DNA of 64,000 nt, from NCBI RefSeq assembly GCF_001279005.1, contig NZ_LGCN01000200.1, positions 11,165-75,164 on the forward strand. The letters are read 5' to 3'. Of this stretch, positions 20,882 through 28,615 are shown piece after piece. The position numbers and the translations under genes were made by a program. Origin of the DNA: Streptomyces caelestis (GTDB taxonomy: Bacteria > Actinomycetota > Actinomycetes > Streptomycetales > Streptomycetaceae). Under the pieces are notes generated by a model that was not told the origin of the DNA, searched no databases, and was given only the letters and a program-made list of their open reading frames with translations. The first letter of the stretch is position 1. Each line of letters opens with the position of its first letter.

Positions 20882-20894
20882 TAGCATCGCTTAC

Positions 20895-21812
20895 ATGTTG
20901 AACCTGGAGCGCCTGCGCACCCTCGACGCCCTCGCCCGGCACGGCTCGGTCAGCGGCGCGGCCGAGGGTCTGCACATCACGACCTCGGCCGTCTCGCAGC
21001 AGCTGTCCAAGCTGGAGCGCGAGGTCGGTCAGCGGCTGCTGGCCAAGAACGGGCGCGGGGTCCGGCTCACGGACGCGGGCCGGCTGCTGGCCGAGCACGC
21101 GGCGCGCATCCTCTCCCAGGTCGAGCTCGCCCAGTCCGACCTGGAGGCGCAGCGCGGACAGGTCGCCGGTGAGCTGCGGGTCTCGGCGTTCCCGACCGCC
21201 GCGCGGGGGCTGTTCCCGGTGGCCCTGCGGGACCTGCGCGAGCGGCATCCCGCGCTGCGCGTGCGCTCCCGCGAGCAGGAGCCGGAGCAGGGCGTCCGGG
21301 GAGTGGTGCGCGGGGACCTCGACCTCGCGGTGCTGCTCGACTGGTACAACAAGCCGATGCCGCTGCCCGACGGCCTGGTCAAGGCGCCCCTGCTGGACGA
21401 CCCGGCCGATGTGGCGCTGCCGGCCGGCCACCGGTTCGCCGGCCGCGACGAGGTGGACCTCGCCGACTTCGCCGAGGACGAGTGGATCACCTGGGGCGAG
21501 GGCGAGTTCTGCCACGAGTGGCTGATGTTCACCCTGCGCTCCAAGGGCATCGAGCCGATCATCGGCCACCGCGCCGCCGAGAGCCACACCCAGCTCGGCC
21601 TGGTCGCCGCGGGTCTCGGCGTCTGCATCGCCCCGCTGCTCGGCCGCGACCCGCTGCCCGACGGGGTGGTGACCGTCCCGCTCCGGCAGCGCGTACGACG
21701 GCAGGTCTTCGTCGTCTGGCGCGCGGACGCCGACCGCCGCCCGTCGATCCGGGCGGCGGTGCAGGCCCTGCGGGCGGCGGGGGAGCGGGTAGGGGAGGGC
21801 GTGGAGGACTAG
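20895..21812 (+). CDS. LysR-family transcriptional regulator
   Basis: 305 aa, standard LysR length. Winged HTH at residues 1-60 (LDALARHGSVSGAAEGLHITTSAVSQQLSKLE), then a periplasmic-binding-like effector domain (residues 90-295). Likely controls the divergent EamA exporter. The ATG at 20895 gives the canonical short N-terminus. Its 3' end overlaps the convergent FMN protein gene by 4 bp. Confidence 0.92.
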   Translation: MLNLERLRTLDALARHGSVSGAAEGLHITTSAVSQQLSKLEREVGQRLLAKNGRGVRLTDAGRLLAEHAARILSQVELAQSDLEAQRGQVAGELRVSAFPTAARGLFPVALRDLRERHPALRVRSREQEPEQGVRGVVRGDLDLAVLLDWYNKPMPLPDGLVKAPLLDDPADVALPAGHRFAGRDEVDLADFAEDEWITWGEGEFCHEWLMFTLRSKGIEPIIGHRAAESHTQLGLVAAGLGVCIAPLLGRDPLPDGVVTVPLRQRVRRQVFVVWRADADRRPSIRAAVQALRAAGERVGEGVED

Positions 21813-22279
21813 GACAGCGTCGACAGCTTCCTGAAGTCCCAGGACACGGTCTTCTCCGGGGTCAGGCGCAGCCAGGCGTGCCGGCCGTCGTGGGGCATCT
21901 CGTCCAGGCCGAAGTTCTTGCGGGCGAACAAGGTCTCCGGAACGTCGAGTTCCGCGCGCAGTTCGCCGGTGCGCGGGATCTCGCCCACGAACTCCACCCG
22001 CCCGGACAGCTCCGCGCCGCGCAGTTCGTCGTACTCCTCGCCCGTGTCGACCACGATCGCCACCCGCGGGTCCCGCCGCAGATCCGCCCAGCGCCTGCTG
22101 CGCACCACGGAGTACAGCCACAGCGAGGTGCCGTCCCAGGCGAACCAGAGCGTGCTGACGTGCGGTGCGCCGTCGGCGGACACCGTGGCGACCCGGCAGG
22201 TGCGCTGGACGGTGAGGAAATCGTCCAGTTCACCGGGCGTCATCATGATCTTCCTGCCCCGGCGCTGCGTGGCGGTCAT
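21809..22279 (-). CDS. Pyridoxamine 5'-phosphate oxidase / F420-type flavin-fold protein
   Basis: 156 aa split-barrel protein. The motif CRVATVSADGAPHVSTLWFAWDG followed by SRRWADLRRDPRVAIVVD is typical of the PPOX/FDOR superfamily that binds FMN or F420. It may be a small oxidoreductase or cofactor-binding protein; the substrate cannot be read from sequence. The ATG at 22279 is chosen because upstream codons belong to the Rieske gene region. Its partner in transcription is probably the Rieske protein 41 bp upstream. Confidence 0.85.
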   Translation of the reverse strand: MTATQRRGRKIMMTPGELDDFLTVQRTCRVATVSADGAPHVSTLWFAWDGTSLWLYSVVRSRRWADLRRDPRVAIVVDTGEEYDELRGAELSGRVEFVGEIPRTGELRAELDVPETLFARKNFGLDEMPHDGRHAWLRLTPEKTVSWDFRKLSTLS

Positions 22280-22320
22280 ACGGCCCCTTCGTCTCTCGTG
22301 TCGTGCCCGGCGCCGGCGGC

Positions 22321-22818
22321 TCAGGCGAGGGTGATCGAGTCCCCGCTCACCGTGATCTCCACGGCGGGCAGCGGCTTGGTCGCCGGGCCGCTCTGCACAC
22401 TGCCGTCGGTGATGGAGAAGTTGCTGTTGTGGCAGGGACAGTTGATGACCCCGTCGGCGATGCTCTTCACCGCGCACCCCTGGTGGGTGCAGGTCGCCGA
22501 GAACGCCTTGAACTCGCCCGCCGTCGGCTGGGTGACGACCACTTTACGGTCGGCGAAGACCTTTCCACCGCCCTCGGGGATGTCGGCGGTCGAGGCGAGC
22601 GGATCGGCCCCGGCGTTCTCGCCGCCGCCCGATCCTCCGCCGTTCGTGCCGCCGTCCGACGGGCCGCCGGCGGAGCCGGCGTCCGCGGAGGAGCCCGACG
22701 CGGCGTCGTCGGAGCCTCCGCACGCGGTCAGTGCGACGGCGAGGCCCGCCGCTCCGGCCGCCGCCACGACGGTTCGACGGGCGGGCCCCGCTGCGGACGT
22801 GAACGATGCGCTGGTCAT
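22321..22818 (-). CDS. Rieske [2Fe-2S] lipoprotein
   Basis: 165 aa. Arg-Arg followed by a hydrophobic stretch and the lipobox LTAC (Cys33) predicts Tat-type export and lipid anchoring. A Gly/Ser/Asp linker (residues 34-75) leads to a Rieske domain with CTHQGC (Cys110, His112, Cys115) and CPCH (Cys127, Cys129, His130). These supply the four cluster ligands and the disulfide pair. It probably transfers electrons outside the membrane; the partner is unknown. The adjacent FMN-fold gene downstream may share its transcript. Confidence 0.92.
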   Translation of the reverse strand: MTSASFTSAAGPARRTVVAAAGAAGLAVALTACGGSDDAASGSSADAGSAGGPSDGGTNGGGSGGGENAGADPLASTADIPEGGGKVFADRKVVVTQPTAGEFKAFSATCTHQGCAVKSIADGVINCPCHNSNFSITDGSVQSGPATKPLPAVEITVSGDSITLA

Positions 22819-23126
22819 ACCGGTGTTCCTTCCGGGGAGGTGTGATCTGTCGAGAGGTACGGCCAGCGGGCCCACACCGTTCATGCGATGCCGAGAGCCT
22901 GGCCCGTCCGCGGTCGGACGGGCGTAGCACACGGCTGTCGTTTCGCTGTCGGCCTCGGGCCGTCCCGCCCGGGCCGCCTCCGACGTGCGGTGACGCGCCA
23001 GGAGCCCGGGGCGGTGCTCGAGGAGGTCATCGCGCCCCGTCTCGTCACGCCCCGCGTGAGGGCGGATCGCGACCGGGACTGAGCACGGCACCACCCTCGA
23101 CGCGGCGACCCCGGTACGGAGGCGGG

Positions 23127-23798
23127 TCACCGCCGTGGCGTATCGACCGCGGTGCCGGTTTCGGGGCGGAGGAGATTCGTGACGTCGACGACACCGTCGA
23201 CGCTCTCGGACAGGCGTACCGCGATGGGGATGAGGCTCTCCTGCGGCACGGTGCCGCTGAGCGTCACCCGGCCGTCGGTGACCTGGACGACGACCGTGCC
23301 GGGAGTCAGGCCGAGGGTGCGGGTCAGGATGTCCGTCGTGATCTCCTCACCGATCGTGAGGTCTCGCCGCAGGAAGACACGCAGCAGGTCGGCACGGCTG
23401 ACGATGCCCACCAGCCGGCCGGCGTCGTCGACGACGGGCAGCCGTTTGACGTGGTGGCGGGCCATGGCACGGGCTGCCTCCACGACCGACCACTGGGGCC
23501 GGGCCACGACGGCGGGGCCGGTCATCAGCTCCTCGGCGGTCAGCGCGTGGGCCTTGGTGCGTTCCGCGGGCGACGGGTGGGCGGCGGCCAGATGGCCGCC
23601 CGGATCCGCCTGGCTCTCCTGTTTCCGTAGCAGGTCCGCCTCCGACACCACGCCGACCGGGCGGTCCTGGCCGTCGACGACGGGTACCGCGGTGATGTCG
23701 TGATGCGCGAGGCGCTCGGCGATGTCCTTGAAGCCCGTGTCCTGCCGCACACTCACGACTGCCGAGGTCATGAGGTCTCCGACCAGGCGATGCAGCAT
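23127..23798 (-). CDS. CBS-pair and BON domain protein
   Basis: 223 aa. Two CBS domains (residues ~8-65 and ~92-150, each ending in a VGIVS/VGVVSEADLLR motif) form an adenine-nucleotide-sensing Bateman module. They are followed by a BON domain (residues ~160-215, VTDGRVTLSGTVPQESL). This CBS-CBS-BON architecture is common in actinobacterial stress and dormancy clusters. The ATG at 23798 has GGAGGGAAC upstream. It is soluble and the output partner is unknown. Confidence 0.9.
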   Translation of the reverse strand: MLHRLVGDLMTSAVVSVRQDTGFKDIAERLAHHDITAVPVVDGQDRPVGVVSEADLLRKQESQADPGGHLAAAHPSPAERTKAHALTAEELMTGPAVVARPQWSVVEAARAMARHHVKRLPVVDDAGRLVGIVSRADLLRVFLRRDLTIGEEITTDILTRTLGLTPGTVVVQVTDGRVTLSGTVPQESLIPIAVRLSESVDGVVDVTNLLRPETGTAVDTPRR

Positions 23799-24124
23799 GT
23801 CCCGTTCCCTCCTCGGACGCTCGCGGCAAGGTCCTCTCTCCACTGTCCGCCCTTCGGGGAGCGCCCGCACCGCCGGCGCGTCCGGCCGGCCCTGCCCGTC
23901 CGCCCGAGCGGGCGGCACGGTTCACCGGCCGGGACCGCCTCGCCGAGGCGAAGGCCTGGCGTTCGGCTTCCGGGCCGGGAACGGGTGACGGTTCGGGGAA
24001 CCGGGATCCGTCCGGCGATCCTGCGTGCGACAGCTCCTCGCCGAGGGCCTGGCACAGGTCGACGGGGAACACCGGCAAGCCGCGGAGTGCGGGGGCGCCG
24101 ACGGGAAACCCCGGCTGAACCGGA
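23799..24124. other. Gap between CBS protein and ATPase genes
   Basis: 326 bp. The minus strand near 23930-24110 translates to semi-plausible peptide (for example LPVFPVDLCQALGEELSHAG), but there is no start, domain or ribosome-binding site I can support. It may be a worn gene fragment; the CBS gene's promoter should be at its left end. Confidence 0.35.
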
Positions 24125-25660
24125 TCACCGTTCCGTGCGCCGCGCGGCCACGCTGTCGCTGTCGTGCTGATCGCCCTGGTACAGCCGGTCGAGGTCGACG
24201 AGCACCACCTGCCCGTCGGCTTCGGCCGCACGGAGCGAGGGAGTGAAGCCGACGCCGCTGTAGCAGGCGGGGCGGGTGTGGGTGACGTCCTCGCCGCGGG
24301 CGGCGAGCAGCGTGAGGAGACGACGGATGTGTTCCAGGTGGCGCAGGTCCATGACCCTGTCCCAGCGTGCCAGCCCCACCGACAGCAGAGGCTTGGAACG
24401 GGCGTCCGCCCGGCCGCGTACGACCACTTCGGCTTCCAGGTCCGGACCGGCGCGTTGCTCCGGGTCGGAGAGCGAGCCGTGGGCCACCGTCGCGGGACGC
24501 GCGCCGAAGACGGCCTGGCCGGCGTGGTCCATGACCCAGTCCCGGCAGATCTGTGCGAAGTGGGGGCCGGCCACCGCGGAGTCGAAGACGGGACGCGCGC
24601 GACGCCAGACCTCGACGGAGTCCTGCTGTTCCAGCGCCGAGCGGTGGGGCCAGACGGCCGCGTGCTCGAAGGCGAGCAGGGGCTCCGCGATACGCAGCCG
24701 GACCAGGTGCGGCCGGAACGCGTCGGGCGTGCCGTACAGAAGGCCGTTCGTCTGCAGGAGCGTCAGACAGTGCGAGGCGTCGGTGAGCGGCGTGCCGAGA
24801 CACTCGGCGATCTCGCCCTGGGTCCGGCAGCCCGTGGCGATGGCGGTGAGCGCGGAGTGGCACAGCGCGCGGTCCCAGTGGTCGGTCTCCTCCTGCAGCA
24901 GGTGATGTGACTCCAGGAACAAGGGGGTCCGGGGGTTGAGGACGGTTCGGCAGACCCAGGCGTCGAAGTCGTCCGCCCTGCTGGGGGCGTCGCCCGCGAC
25001 GTAGTGCCGGTAGGCGGGGGTTCCGCCCACGACGGCGTGGACCAGCAGGGCGAGGCGGGGGTCGTCGATGTGCCAGAACCGTGCGGACTGCCGGAAGTCC
25101 AGCGGGCGGAGGGTGAGTTCCAGGTCGGCCAGTCCGTGCAGCGGTGCGGCCGCGCCGAACAGCCGGTGCATCACGGGCAGGGAACTGCCGCTGAGCAGCA
25201 GGCGGGTACGGTTGTCCCGCCCCGTCTCGCGCAGCCGCCGGTAGGCGCCGTGGATGACGGAGGGGAGCTCGGGGCTCTGCCGTACCAGATCGGGGAACTC
25301 GTCGATGACGACCGGTACGGGTCGCCCCCGCTCACCCAGCGCGAGCAGCGCGTCGACGACGTCCTCCCATCCGGTCCGGTGAGGGGGTGGCGCCTCGCCC
25401 GTGTACCGGGCGAGCTCGTCGCCGAGGCGGCGCAGGGACTCGGCCCGGGCTGCCTGCTGCGCCCCGAAGCAGAAGCCGCCCAGGGCGGCGGTGAGTTCCT
25501 TCAGGAGGTGCGTCTTTCCCTGCCGCAGCCGCCCCGACACGACACCGAGTCCGGCACCGGGCCGGGCGTCACAGGTGAACGCGACGAGCGCGTCCCACTC
25601 GGCGTCGCGGTCGAAGACCGTCTCCGGCTTCACGGGGCGGGAAATCTCGGGCGGCGACAC
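24125..25660 (-). CDS. Orphan AAA-type ATPase with winged-helix C-terminus
   Basis: 511 aa. An ATPase module occupies about residues 15-230: Walker A GRLRQGKT (43-50), Walker B VPVVIDEFPD (Asp120-Glu121) and a sensor-like RLLLSGSSLPVM near 155. A winged-helix segment (TQGEIAECLGTPLTDASHCLTLL, ~275-300) and a C-terminal nuclease-like/DUF234-type region follow. This layout matches archaeal-type ATPases of the STAND/MNS group whose roles are mostly unknown. GTG start with GGGGAG six bases upstream. It stands alone with no partner gene overlapping it. Confidence 0.8.
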   Translation of the reverse strand: MSPPEISRPVKPETVFDRDAEWDALVAFTCDARPGAGLGVVSGRLRQGKTHLLKELTAALGGFCFGAQQAARAESLRRLGDELARYTGEAPPPHRTGWEDVVDALLALGERGRPVPVVIDEFPDLVRQSPELPSVIHGAYRRLRETGRDNRTRLLLSGSSLPVMHRLFGAAAPLHGLADLELTLRPLDFRQSARFWHIDDPRLALLVHAVVGGTPAYRHYVAGDAPSRADDFDAWVCRTVLNPRTPLFLESHHLLQEETDHWDRALCHSALTAIATGCRTQGEIAECLGTPLTDASHCLTLLQTNGLLYGTPDAFRPHLVRLRIAEPLLAFEHAAVWPHRSALEQQDSVEVWRRARPVFDSAVAGPHFAQICRDWVMDHAGQAVFGARPATVAHGSLSDPEQRAGPDLEAEVVVRGRADARSKPLLSVGLARWDRVMDLRHLEHIRRLLTLLAARGEDVTHTRPACYSGVGFTPSLRAAEADGQVVLVDLDRLYQGDQHDSDSVAARRTER

Positions 25661-25976
25661 GGCTGCTCCCCTCGCTCGGCAGCGCTCCTGTCACCAGTAC
25701 AACCTCGAATTCCGGACGCCGCGACACGCGCGGACACGCACGCGACGGTTGCCGCGTTCCGCCGTCGGTCCGGCCCGCGGACCTTCCCCGCGGATCCGGG
25801 TGCGCGTGCCCCGATCCCCGTGCGCGGGCGGGGCGCTGCCCGGCGCGCGGAGTCAGCGGCCGGGAGGTCTACTGGAAGGGCGGAGGGGGTGGGAGGGCTG
25901 CCGTACACGGTGGCCGGGTGCGGAGGAGGACCGGTTCGGAGCCGGCGCGAACGGGCCACCGTGATGAGGAGCGATC
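25661..25976. other. Intergenic region, no gene seen
   Basis: 316 bp between the leftward ATPase and the rightward Vms1-like remnant. It must hold the ATPase promoter (TTGTACT near 25695 on the minus strand is a -10 candidate). GAGGAG at 25967-25972 serves the remnant gene. Confidence 0.4.
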
Positions 25977-26240
25977 GTGGAGCCGACCTTTCTCGACCCT
26001 GTGGACGCCGGGCCGGGGCCCTGTGCCCGCGCCTGCGTGGACACCTCGCGTGACGTCCCCGCCCCGGAGGCGGCGATCGATCCGCGGCGCCGGCGTCGGC
26101 GTGAGGACCTGACCCGGCAGGGGGCGGACGTACACCGACCGCACCGACACCGGGGTACACGCGTGAGCCCGCGTCGCCCGGCCGGAGTCGCGGCGGTGGG
26201 CTCCGTCCGGTCCCGTGAGGAGCTGGTGGGGTATGCCTGA
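25977..26240 (+). pseudogene. Vms1/Rv2629-like gene, truncated and worn
   Basis: The GTG start with a good GAGGAG site opens an 87-codon frame. Its beginning (FLDPVDAGPGPCARACVDTSR) and its RREDLTRQGAD segment match the N-terminus of the actinobacterial Rv2629/Vms1-like family, normally about 370 aa (FLxPLYxxPGPWASVYLDTSR, then LxxQGAD). The remaining ~280 codons are absent. The stop overlaps the following USP gene by 8 bp. I infer an internal deletion that fused the 5' end directly to the USP gene. The leader could now act only to couple translation of USP. Confidence 0.6.
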
Positions 26241-27117
26241 GGGGCCGGTGGTGGTGGGGACGGACGGTTCGGCCGGAGCGGCACGCGCCGTGCTGTGGGC
26301 GGCGCAGGAGGCCGCCCTACGGCACCAGCCCCTGCACATCGTGTGCGCCGTGGACCTCGACCTGGCGGAACGCCTGGGCGCCGACACCGCGCGGCGGGTG
26401 CGTGAGGCGGCCCGGTCCCTGCTGGCCGAGGCGGCGGCCGCGGCTTCCGGCAGGGTGCCCGGCCTGGCGGTCTCCACGGAGGTCGGCCGGGAGCCCGCGG
26501 GCGACGACCTGCTGCGGGCGGCCGCGGCTACGGCTCCGCGAGCACCGGGTGTGACGACGGCCGAGGCGACGATCGTCGTGGGGTCCCGCGGGCTGGGTGG
26601 TTTCTCCACGCTGCTGCTGGGCTCGGTCGGTCTGACGGTTGCCGGACGGGCCAGGTGCCCGGTGGTCGTCGTGCGTGGTACGGAGCGGCCGTCGAGCGGG
26701 GTGGTCGTGGTGGGTGTCCGGGACGAAGGGGACCTGGAGTCGGTGCGCTTCGCCGGGGAGACCGCCAGGCGGCACAAGGCGTCGCTGCGGCTGCTGAGTA
26801 CGTGGACCTACCTCCAGTACGTCGCGAGCATGGCGCCCCTGGCCGACGTGGTGCGGGTGGCCGTGGAGGCGGAGGCGGCGGCGAGCACCCGCATGCTCGG
26901 CTCCGTCCGGGAGGAGTTCCCGGACCTGGAGGTGAGCGAAGAGGTGGTGCGGGTCCCCTCACCGGCCGGCGAACTGGTCGCGGCGTCCCTGCGCGCGGAT
27001 CTCGTCGTGATGGGCGCACGCAGGACCGCGCACCACGTCGGCCGCGGGCCGGGCCGGGTCACGCACGCCGTTCTGCAGCACGCGCACTGCCCCGTGGCCG
27101 TCGTCCCCCACGAGTGA
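26233..27117 (+). CDS. Universal stress protein, tandem USP domains
   Basis: 294 aa with two USP domains (residues ~5-145 and ~155-294). The first keeps the ATP-binding signature G-x2-G-x9-G-S in GSRGLGGFSTLLLGSVG. The second is degenerate (GARRTAHHVGRGPGRVTHAVLQHAHCPVAVVP), so only one nucleotide site is expected. An in-frame upstream start at 26215 is possible, but the ATG at 26233 places the protein at the family N-terminus. It belongs to the stress block that includes the CBS-BON protein. Confidence 0.9.
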   Translation: MPEGPVVVGTDGSAGAARAVLWAAQEAALRHQPLHIVCAVDLDLAERLGADTARRVREAARSLLAEAAAAASGRVPGLAVSTEVGREPAGDDLLRAAAATAPRAPGVTTAEATIVVGSRGLGGFSTLLLGSVGLTVAGRARCPVVVVRGTERPSSGVVVVGVRDEGDLESVRFAGETARRHKASLRLLSTWTYLQYVASMAPLADVVRVAVEAEAAASTRMLGSVREEFPDLEVSEEVVRVPSPAGELVAASLRADLVVMGARRTAHHVGRGPGRVTHAVLQHAHCPVAVVPHE

Positions 27118-27256
27118 CCTCTGCCGCTCGCCGTCGGCGGCCGGGAACCGCTCGATCGACGTCGTACGGCCGGGCGACGCCCGCGCCCCGGTCGGCGGGG
27201 GCGGCCACCGGCGTCACCGGATTGCGGCAGGCCGCGGCCGGGGTGACGCTGGGACG

Positions 27257-27475
27257 GTGGTTCGACATGCACCAGTGGTCGTGCATCCCCCGGGACCGGA
27301 TGGCGGACGGCACGTGACGATTCGCGGTGAGCAGGTGGGTACGGCCTATCACCTGCTCGACGTTCTGGAGTTCCTGCGTCGCACCGGCCTGCCGGAGGCG
27401 CACGAGGGAATCGATGATCCCCACCTGGTCGAGTGGCGCGGTGGCGACTCCAGAAGGTGGCGTGAAGAGCCGTAG
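27257..27475 (+). CDS. Small conserved-looking protein, 72 aa
   Basis: 72 aa from a GTG: VVVHPPGPDGGRHVTI, then VGTAYHLLDVLEFLRRTGL and a C-terminal DPHLVEWRGGD. The WRGG-ending pattern resembles small uncharacterised streptomycete proteins found in stress gene clusters, though I cannot name the family. There is no membrane segment. Upstream sequence has only a weak GGGA site. It lies between the USP gene and a zone of decayed genes, and could itself be under reduced constraint. Confidence 0.55.
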   Translation: MVRHAPVVVHPPGPDGGRHVTIRGEQVGTAYHLLDVLEFLRRTGLPEAHEGIDDPHLVEWRGGDSRRWREEP

Positions 27476-28239
27476 GAGGAGCGTCTCCGACCGGTCTGCC
27501 GTCCCACCGGGCCGACGAGGGGACGAGGGCCGTGTCGCGCGGGGACCGCGGCCGGACACGCGGACCGCGGCATCGGCCGAGGGGCGCGCTTCCGTCCGCG
27601 GTCCGGAATCGCCGGGCCACCGACCCGGGCGGAGCCGCGATCGGGCAGCGTGCGGCAGGGGAGCCTGCCGGGCTCCGTGGAGAAGGCCGGGGGTCTTCCC
27701 GGCGGCGTCGGTCACGGCAGGCGCCGGCCACGGCCCCGGGTCCGAAAGCCGCCGGGCCGGCTGCCGGAACAGGCCGTCGAAGGAGACCATGCCGACCAGG
27801 CGGCCCCCGGACACCACCGGAGACGTCCGCGGGCGGCCTCCTCGTGGGCGCGCGCCTTGAACGTCTCGCCTCCGGCGATGGCGATGGCGATGAGGTCCGC
27901 GTACTCCTGAAGGAGCGACTCGGCCTCCTCCTCGGGCCGGACCACGTCTCACGTCCGGGAACCGACTCGTGCGGCATGCCGGCTCGAGGACACGCGCGCG
28001 GCGGCAGGGCGACCGGACGCAGGCGGCCGCGACCCGGCGTGCCCCGCCTCCCCGCTGCCCGTCCTCGGGCCCCTTCAGCACGCGGAGCCGTCGGGCCGAG
28101 GGTGTGCCGGGACCAGGAGGACCAGCTGAGCGGAAGGGCCGGTTCGGCGAGGGACCCGAGGCGAGCGCGGCCGACCCGTGGCCCGGCCACGGGGACGGAG
28201 TCCGCACGGTCGTGCCGCCGGACCGCAGGAGACGAGCGG
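27476..28239. other. Zone of decayed sequence
   Basis: 764 bp with no intact gene. On the minus strand near 27820-27945 the peptide SLLQEYADLIAIAIAGGETF resembles the last helix of a GAF domain. Further left, minus-strand VVSGGRLVGMVSFDGLF resembles a CBS or sensor fragment. These scraps suggest lost stress-sensor genes, but each is too short for a firm call. Confidence 0.35.
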
Positions 28240-28365
28240 AGCGGCGGTGGGACGGAGCGGGACGGCCGTGGGCCGGGCGGGTTCTCCGGACCGCTGCTCG
28301 GCTCGGTCGGCCGGGGCCTCGTGCACCATGCGTCCCGCCCGGTCGTCGTCGTGCCGCACCCTGCC
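28240..28365 (+). pseudogene. Universal stress protein C-terminal remnant
   Basis: The frame contains GGFSGPLLGSVGRGLVHHASR followed by PVVVVP. This is the ATP-binding end of a USP domain (G-x9-G-S and the closing beta strand). The remaining ~110 residues of the domain and any start are missing or scrambled. It is a second USP gene that has decayed, 1.1 kb from the intact one. Confidence 0.65.
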
Positions 28366-28615
28366 GGGGACCGACGCGGCCACCTGACCGCCATGCGACG
28401 GGCGGGACCCGCCGGTGCGGCGCGTACGTCAGCCCGTCCGGACGGAGGAGGGCGCCCCCGGCCGGAGGCTCGCCGCCTCCTGAGGCCCTGAGCCCGCGCT
28501 CCGTCCTCGAGAGGGCGCCTCGCAGCGGTGCGCATTCGTCTTCCGCGGGGGTGAGGATGAAGGTACGGGGCGCGCCGGTCACCACCGTGTCGCTCCGGGA
28601 TGAGGAGGTCGGATC

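Noticed and set aside
19623..20890. A long plus-strand extension upstream of LysR
   Set aside because: It is Gln/Arg/Gly-rich and antisense to the EamA gene; LysR family members start at the ATG at 20895.
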